Below are positions 6,711-10,245 of a stretch of 10,245 nucleotides of DNA, piece by piece. How positions within the stretch are numbered: the first letter of the stretch is position 1; every line of letters starts with the position of its first letter. The DNA lies in the NCBI GenBank assembly GCA_900552095.1, contig URYM01000043.1, positions 1 through 10,245 of the forward strand. Direction: 5' to 3'. The translations under genes and the position numbers were made by a program. The notes below the pieces were generated by a model, which did not search any database, had not been told where the DNA came from, and saw nothing but the letters and a program-made list of their open reading frames with translations. This stretch comes from an uncultured Blautia sp. (GTDB lineage: Bacteria; Bacillota; Clostridia; Lachnospirales; Lachnospiraceae).

Positions 6711-8375
6711 CTATGCCTCCATGATAATGGGAAGGATCATCGGACGGCGCTTGGTTCTCTTCCACAGGAAATCTCCCAGAGAATCTTTAATTACAGTCTT
6801 TAATCTTCCCCAGTCATTAATCCTTCTGTCCAAACACCGGTCAATGGCATCTTCCACTACTACTCTGGCCTCTCCCATCAGATCTTCCGACTCTCTGACA
6901 TACACAAAGCCCCGGGACACAATATCCGGCCCCGCCAGAAGCATATTCGTCCGACGCTCCAGCGTCAGCACAACGATCATAATGCCATCTTCCGCCAGAT
7001 GCTGACGGTCTCTTAAAACGATATTCCCCACGTCACCCACACCCAGGCCATCTACCAGAATGGGGCCGTTCTGCACATGATCTACCACCTCAGCCTTTTC
7101 CTCGCTAAGCTCAATTACATCTCCGGAGCGGAGCATGAAGATATTTTCTTTCGGAATCCCAAGAGAGGCTGCAATCCCGCACTGAGCCTTGCGGTGCCGG
7201 AACTCTCCGTGCACGGGCAGGGCATACTGAGGCTGCACAAGAGAATAAATCAGTTTAATCTCTTCCTGGCAGGCATGTCCTGATACATGGACATCCTGGA
7301 AAATCACATTGGCTCCCTTCTCCGACAGTTCATTGATCACTTTGGAGACTGCCTTCTCATTGCCCGGAATGGGATTGGAACTGAACACAATGGTATCATT
7401 GGGATGGATCTGGACTTTCTTGTGCAGATCTGCAGCCATCCGGGACAGGGCTGCCATAGACTCGCCCTGACTTCCTGTCGTGATCAGAACCATCTGTTCA
7501 TCGGGATAATTGCGCATCTTATCGATCTCAATCAGTGTATTGTCCGGAATCTTCAGATACCCCAGCTCCGAGGCCGTGCTGATCACGTTGACCATGCTGC
7601 GCCCTTCCACCACGACCTTTCTTCCATAGCGATAAGCCGTATTAATGATCTGCTGCACCCGGTCCACGTTGGATGCAAAAGTTGCAATGATCAGACGGCT
7701 GTTGGGATGATCTGCAAAAATCGTCTCAAAAGCCTTTCCAACGGTGCGCTCAGACATGGTAAATCCCCGCCGCTCCGCATTGGTGCTGTCGCACATCAGT
7801 GCCAGGACACCTTTCTTTCCTATCTCCGCAAAACGCTGCAGATCAATGGCATCCCCGAATACAGGGGTATAATCCACCTTAAAGTCTCCCGTATGAATGA
7901 CAATACCTGCCGGAGAATAAATTGCCAGAGCAGAAGCATCCTGGATACTGTGGTTTGTCTTGATAAATTCCACCCGGAACGCTCCCAGATTGATGGACTG
8001 ACCGTGCTTGATCGTCTTTCTCTTGGTACTGCGGAGCATGCCGTGCTCCTTCAGTTTGTTTTCGATCAGCGCGATTGTCAGCTTTGTGCCATAGACAGGA
8101 ACATTAACGTCTTTTAATACATAGGGCAGTGCACCGATATGATCCTCATGTCCGTGAGTGATCACAAAGCCCTTCACTTTATGGATATTATCCTTCAGAT
8201 AAGTTACATCCGGTATTACCAGATCGATTCCCAGCATATCGTCCTCCGGGAATGCCAGTCCGCAGTCAACCACAATAATACTGTCTTCATATTCAAAGGC
8301 AGTAATATTCAGGCCAATCTGCTCAAGTCCCCCCAGGGGGACAATTCTCAGTTTGCCATTATTGCTTTTTTTCAA
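6711..8375 (-). CDS. rnjA: Ribonuclease J (metallo-beta-lactamase/beta-CASP)
   Basis: RNase J has 5'-to-3' exonuclease and endonuclease activities in mRNA decay and rRNA maturation. The 554-residue length is usual. The zinc-binding motif HGHEDHIGA is at 74-82, followed by NHSIQDA (141-147), HTGDFKVD (161-168), the beta-CASP region with GRSMVN (258-263) and TTGSQGE (299-305), SGHACQ (365-370) and ALPVHGEFRH (385-394). The C-terminal domain (about 450-550) is present. The start is TTG at 8375-8373, with GGAGGT at 8386-8381 giving good spacing; no better ATG exists and the N-terminus KLRIVPLGGLEQIG fits the family. It lies 44 bases after the DUF1292 gene and directly before the YlbF-family gene. 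Whether it is the J1 or the J2 type cannot be settled without a second copy for comparison. Confidence 0.96.
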   Translation of the reverse strand: MKKSNNGKLRIVPLGGLEQIGLNITAFEYEDSIIVVDCGLAFPEDDMLGIDLVIPDVTYLKDNIHKVKGFVITHGHEDHIGALPYVLKDVNVPVYGTKLTIALIENKLKEHGMLRSTKRKTIKHGQSINLGAFRVEFIKTNHSIQDASALAIYSPAGIVIHTGDFKVDYTPVFGDAIDLQRFAEIGKKGVLALMCDSTNAERRGFTMSERTVGKAFETIFADHPNSRLIIATFASNVDRVQQIINTAYRYGRKVVVEGRSMVNVISTASELGYLKIPDNTLIEIDKMRNYPDEQMVLITTGSQGESMAALSRMAADLHKKVQIHPNDTIVFSSNPIPGNEKAVSKVINELSEKGANVIFQDVHVSGHACQEEIKLIYSLVQPQYALPVHGEFRHRKAQCGIAASLGIPKENIFMLRSGDVIELSEEKAEVVDHVQNGPILVDGLGVGDVGNIVLRDRQHLAEDGIMIVVLTLERRTNMLLAGPDIVSRGFVYVRESEDLMGEARVVVEDAIDRCLDRRINDWGRLKTVIKDSLGDFLWKRTKRRPMILPIIMEA

Positions 8376-8419
8376 AGAGCACCTCCATATTTACGCTCTA
8401 CAAATAATGCAGGTCTTCC

Positions 8420-8686
8420 CTACATCTCAATGTCCACGTTCTCTAACATTTGTTCAAATACCCGTGACACGGCTTCCAGTTCCACTTCATCGTCCACCAT
8501 GACGTATTCCGCTTCCTGGTCCGTCTCTTCGGACATGTCCTTCAGGATATAGGCCTCCGGCTCCTCCGAGTCACCTGCCGCATCGGTCACCAGCAGATAA
8601 TTACGGCCATTAATCCTGGTCTGTTCTTCTACATAAAATTCTACGTTTGTTCCGTCCTCGTCTGTAAATACAAGCTTTTCCATCAT
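8420..8686 (-). CDS. DUF1292 family protein (YrzB-like)
   Basis: Small, very acidic protein of 88 residues (87 from the second ATG) of the DUF1292/YrzB family. It starts [18 protein letters not shown], continues with [12 protein letters not shown] (25-35), and ends in an acidic stretch. Its function is not known. Two ATG codons are adjacent (8686-8684 and 8683-8681). GGGAGG upstream is about 4 bases from the first and 7 from the second, so the second is slightly favoured. The first overlaps the ruvX stop (ATGA). The ruvX-DUF1292 neighbourhood is the same as B. subtilis yrrK-yrzB, which supports the call. Confidence 0.88.
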   Translation of the reverse strand: MMEKLVFTDEDGTNVEFYVEEQTRINGRNYLLVTDAAGDSEEPEAYILKDMSEETDQEAEYVMVDDEVELEAVSRVFEQMLENVDIEM

Positions 8687-9132
8687 TCTTCCTCCCGGCC
8701 GCGGGATTTCTGCATCTGGCAGAAGTCCAGATATCCCTGCAGAATAAAAACTGCCGCCAGCTTATCCACATACTCTTTTCGGTCTTCCCGGCGCACGCTG
8801 GCCTCCATCAGAGTCCTGTTCGCTTCCACCGTTGTCATCCGCTCATCCCACATCACAACAGGCAGGCCTGTCCGCCGTTTTAAAACTTCTGCAAATTCCA
8901 GCGATTTCTCAGCCCTGTCCCCTATCGTGTTATTCATATGTTTTGGAAAACCGAGCACAATCTTCTCCGCCTGATACTCCTTTGCCAGTTCTTCAATCCT
9001 GGCCAGTGTCTGACGCTGTTTGCTCTCTGATTTTCTCCGGATAATCTCCACGCCCTGCGCAGTCAATCCCAGAGGGTCGCTCACCGCTACCCCCACCGTC
9101 TTTGAGCCGTAATCAAGTCCCAGAATCCTCAT
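8683..9132 (-). CDS. ruvX: Pre-16S rRNA nuclease YqgF/RuvX
   Basis: RNase H-fold nuclease (YqgF, RuvX, B. subtilis YrrK), known to take part in 16S rRNA 5'-end maturation and earlier proposed as a Holliday junction resolvase. The 149-residue length is usual. The acidic catalytic residues are visible: D7 in [13 protein letters not shown]96-E97 in [10 protein letters not shown] and D123 in [25 protein letters not shown] (61-74) matches the conserved GLPKNMNGT region. The ATG shares its A with the ireB stop codon (TGATG), so the two are probably translationally coupled, and the stop overlaps the DUF1292 gene. Confidence 0.95.
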   Translation of the reverse strand: MRILGLDYGSKTVGVAVSDPLGLTAQGVEIIRRKSESKQRQTLARIEELAKEYQAEKIVLGFPKHMNNTIGDRAEKSLEFAEVLKRRTGLPVVMWDERMTTVEANRTLMEASVRREDRKEYVDKLAAVFILQGYLDFCQMQKSRGREEE

Positions 9133-9401
9133 CAGCTGTTTTTCCAGGATTTGTTCTTGATATACTCTTTCAGAAGTTCCTCTACCAGCTCATCCCGCTC
9201 CACTTTCATAATCATGCTGCGGGCGTTCTTGTGACTGGTGATATAGGTGGGATCTCCCGACATAATATAACCCACAATCTGATTGACCGGATTATATCCC
9301 TTCTCAGCCATTGCATTATATACCACGTCCAGAACTTCTTTTACCTGTACTTCCGGCTCGGTTTTCACTCTGAAATACTGTGTGTTTCCTAAATTTGCCA
9401 T
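9132..9401 (-). CDS. ireB: IreB family regulatory protein (UPF0297, YrzL)
   Basis: IreB/UPF0297 protein of 89 residues. In Enterococcus faecalis, IreB is phosphorylated on N-terminal threonines by the PASTA kinase IreK and affects cephalosporin resistance. The family core is clear: [19 protein letters not shown] (20-38), [22 protein letters not shown] (40-61) and [14 protein letters not shown] (68-81). The only N-terminal threonine before the core is T7 (NTQYFRVK), a candidate phosphosite; the kinase is not in this window. First gene of the long leftward operon. Its Shine-Dalgarno sequence is weak (AAGGG about 11 bases from the ATG). Confidence 0.93.
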   Translation of the reverse strand: MANLGNTQYFRVKTEPEVQVKEVLDVVYNAMAEKGYNPVNQIVGYIMSGDPTYITSHKNARSMIMKVERDELVEELLKEYIKNKSWKNS

Positions 9402-9437
9402 ATCTTCACGCCCTTAACTATAATTAATATCTATTTT

Positions 9438-9466
9438 ATTCTAATACAAAAATGACAAAAATTCAA
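9438..9466 (-). promoter_or_regulatory. Sigma-A type promoter for the ireB operon
   Basis: On the minus strand, TTGAAT (9466-9461) serves as -35 and TAGAAT (9443-9438) as -10, with exactly 17 bases between. The -35 keeps the TTGA core and the -10 differs from TATAAT at one base. The surroundings are A+T rich. Transcription would begin near 9431, about 30 bases before the ireB ATG. Confidence 0.7.
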
Positions 9467-9494
9467 TGGATTTTTTAGGGAATCTAAATACCGT

Positions 9495-9535
9495 AAAAAA
9501 ACAGCGTACAGATCTTCAGATAATCCGCACGCTGT
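9495..9535 (-). terminator. Intrinsic terminator of the lipoprotein gene
   Basis: Read on the minus strand, 9535-9501 forms an imperfect hairpin. The outer 7 pairs (ACAGCGT with ACGCTGT) are perfect, and pairing extends to about 13-14 pairs with G.T wobbles. A run of T follows at 9500-9495. It lies 40 bases after the lipoprotein stop and before the ireB promoter, so it separates the two transcription units. A shorter T run on the other side could give weak termination on the plus strand. Confidence 0.8.
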
Positions 9536-9575
9536 CTTTTCACTTTTTCAAATCAAAATTTTTCTGTTTTCCGGC

Positions 9576-9989
9576 TTATTTTTTCTTGAAGACCATTTTA
9601 GATCCGTCTTCTTCTATCGTAATCGTATCGCCGTCCAGGGAAGCTTCTACAGGAACCTCATCCGCGGTAAGCGTCAGCTTTCCGTCCTTTTCTTCCCAGG
9701 TTCCCTCTTCTGACATACTCTCGTCAAACGCGGTCATGTCAAGAACAAATTTTCCATCTTCCTTAATTTCCAGGGTCAGAGCGGTATCTTCGTCCACTCC
9801 CTCCACACCTGCGCCTGCAGCCAGAGACAGCAGATCTTCCATGTTAATGGTCATTCCCTCTGCCTCGATGGTTTCCAGCTTATAGGAACCGATTGCCTTG
9901 CTCTTTCCTCCTCCGCAGCCTGCGAAGCTCAGCGCCAGAACCAGCACCATCATAAAAGTTGCAACTTTTGCCTTGAATGATTTTTTCAT
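9576..9989 (-). CDS. Small secreted lipoprotein, lipocalin-like pattern, function unknown
   Basis: A 137-residue protein with a lipoprotein signal peptide: basic MKKSFKAK, a hydrophobic stretch (about 9-22) and a lipobox FAGC with the lipidated Cys at 25, followed by GGGKSK. The mature part repeats short beta-strand-like units: GSYKLETIEAEGM, LTLEIKEDGKFVLDM, EGTWEEKDGKLTL, LDGDTITIEEDGSKMVFKKK. This pattern resembles the lipocalin-like or calycin-like small lipoproteins common in Clostridia, and I do not recognise a named family member. The frame is open back to 10049, but that start would lie over the -35 region of the promoter. The ATG at 9989 begins a proper signal peptide and has AAGGAG about 10 bases upstream. 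It has its own promoter and terminator, so it is probably monocistronic. Function unknown; it would be anchored on the outside of the membrane. Confidence 0.82.
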   Translation of the reverse strand: MKKSFKAKVATFMMVLVLALSFAGCGGGKSKAIGSYKLETIEAEGMTINMEDLLSLAAGAGVEGVDEDTALTLEIKEDGKFVLDMTAFDESMSEEGTWEEKDGKLTLTADEVPVEASLDGDTITIEEDGSKMVFKKK

Positions 9990-10019
9990 AGGTATCTTTC
10001 TCCTTTTTCCTTTTGTATG

Positions 10020-10048
10020 ATTATACCACAAAAAAATCCTTTTGCACA
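10020..10048 (-). promoter_or_regulatory. Extended -10 promoter of the lipoprotein gene
   Basis: TGGTATAAT on the minus strand (10028-10020) is a perfect -10 hexamer with the TGn extension. The -35 at 17-base spacing is weak (TGTGCA, 10048-10043, three of six), as is usual for extended -10 promoters. Transcription would start near 10013, about 24 bases before the ATG. Confidence 0.7.
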
Positions 10049-10063
10049 CTTTTTCTGACTCTT

Positions 10064-10207
10064 TTATCCAATTTTTTCACAGAGCAGATACTGATCCCCC
10101 ATCATTTTTTCCGCTCTCACTTCCATTTTTTTGTTCGCGCAGCCATCCTCCGCTTTTACAAGCACAGGAAGATATTCCCGGGTATGTCCGGTCCAGAAAA
10201 TCTGCCC
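10064..10207 (-). CDS. mtaB: C-terminal end of a MiaB-like tRNA methylthiotransferase, probably MtaB, partial
   Basis: A 47-codon open frame ending in TAA at 10066-10064. The peptide runs GQIFWTGHTREYLPVLVKAE... and ends DQYLLCEKIG. The GHTREYLPV strand and a final short beta-rich stretch resemble the C-terminal TRAM-like domain of radical-SAM methylthiotransferases, most like MtaB, which converts t6A37 to ms2t6A37 in tRNA. The radical-SAM and Fe-S parts would lie beyond the window. mtaB next to ireB-ruvX is a common clostridial order, which supports the call. The 5' part is cut by adapter sequence from 10209, not by a real break. With only 47 residues the exact family member (MtaB versus MiaB or RimO) is uncertain. 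No clear terminator follows the stop. Confidence 0.62.
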   Translation of the reverse strand, partial: GQIFWTGHTREYLPVLVKAEDGCANKKMEVRAEKMMGDQYLLCEKIG

Positions 10208-10208
10208 G

Positions 10209-10245
10209 CTGTCTCTTATACACATCTCCGAGCCCACGAGACCGT
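10209..10245. other. Illumina Nextera (Tn5) adapter read-through, not genomic
   Basis: Positions 10209-10227 read CTGTCTCTTATACACATCT, the exact 19-base Tn5 mosaic end used in Nextera libraries. Positions 10228-10242 read CCGAGCCCACGAGAC, the continuing Nextera read-2/i7 side adapter. The final three bases would then be the start of the index. The coding frame of the preceding gene fragment should not be read across 10209. The match is over the full 34 bases of a known adapter, so chance is not a reasonable explanation. Confidence 0.98.

Noticed and set aside
7287..8117. Plus-strand open frame of 276 codons
   Set aside because: It lies antisense to rnjA, which has every RNase J motif; the opposite frame shows no recognisable domain and no convincing ribosome binding site.
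9990..10049. Longer N-terminus for the lipoprotein
   Set aside because: It would place 20 polar residues before the signal peptide and its start codon overlaps the -35 region, upstream of the expected transcription start.
10209..10227. Tn5 mosaic end as evidence of a real transposon
   Set aside because: It is followed directly by the Nextera adapter sequence and the contig end, which indicates library adapter rather than an insertion.
1..10245. CRISPR array, tRNA or rRNA gene, insertion sequence or phage genes
   Set aside because: No spaced direct repeats, cloverleaf-type sequence, terminal inverted repeats or transposase, integrase or phage protein motifs were seen on either strand.

Overview
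The window looks like a chromosomal housekeeping segment from a spore-forming anaerobic Firmicute, most likely a Lachnospiraceae-type Clostridium. The reasons are a sigma-K type sporulation sigma factor, a comM-dprA-topA cluster, an IreB-RuvX-DUF1292-RNase J cluster, strong GGAGG-type ribosome binding sites, frequent GTG and TTG starts, and a base composition near half G+C. The genus cannot be fixed from this piece alone. The last 37 bases are not genomic: they are an Illumina Nextera (Tn5) adapter, so real sequence ends near 10208.

Layout. Positions 1-3315 hold a leftward operon of comM (Mg-chelatase-like AAA+ ATPase), dprA (single-strand DNA and RecA loader) and topA (topoisomerase I, cut by the window edge just before its catalytic tyrosine). 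A short divergent region, 3316-3403, separates it from the rightward sigma factor gene sigK (3404 or 3413 to 4039). sigK has no room for a pro-sequence and sits behind a possible sigma-K/sigma-E type promoter. sigK converges on, and overlaps by 33 bases, the end of a long leftward operon.

That operon runs from 9401 down to 4007: ireB, ruvX, DUF1292, rnjA, a YlbF-family gene, a short MltG/YceG-like gene, trmR and trhP. Most junctions overlap or are a few bases apart. A clear sigma-A promoter lies at 9438-9466. The order matches the Bacillus subtilis yrzL-yrrK-yrzB-yrrL-yrrM-yrrN/yrrO cluster, with RNase J and a YlbF-family gene inserted in the middle. The two distal genes encode enzymes expected to make 5-methoxyuridine at the tRNA wobble position. 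Upstream lies a small lipoprotein gene with its own extended -10 promoter and its own intrinsic terminator. Before that is the C-terminal end of a probable mtaB, another tRNA modification gene, cut by the adapter.

No mobile element, CRISPR array, RNA gene or defence system is visible. I see no wholly new system. The points of interest are the adapter, the pro-less SigK, the MltG-like protein without a catalytic domain, the shortened DprA, the RNase J/YlbF pairing and the wobble-uridine pathway. There is no gene-free stretch longer than 300 bases.
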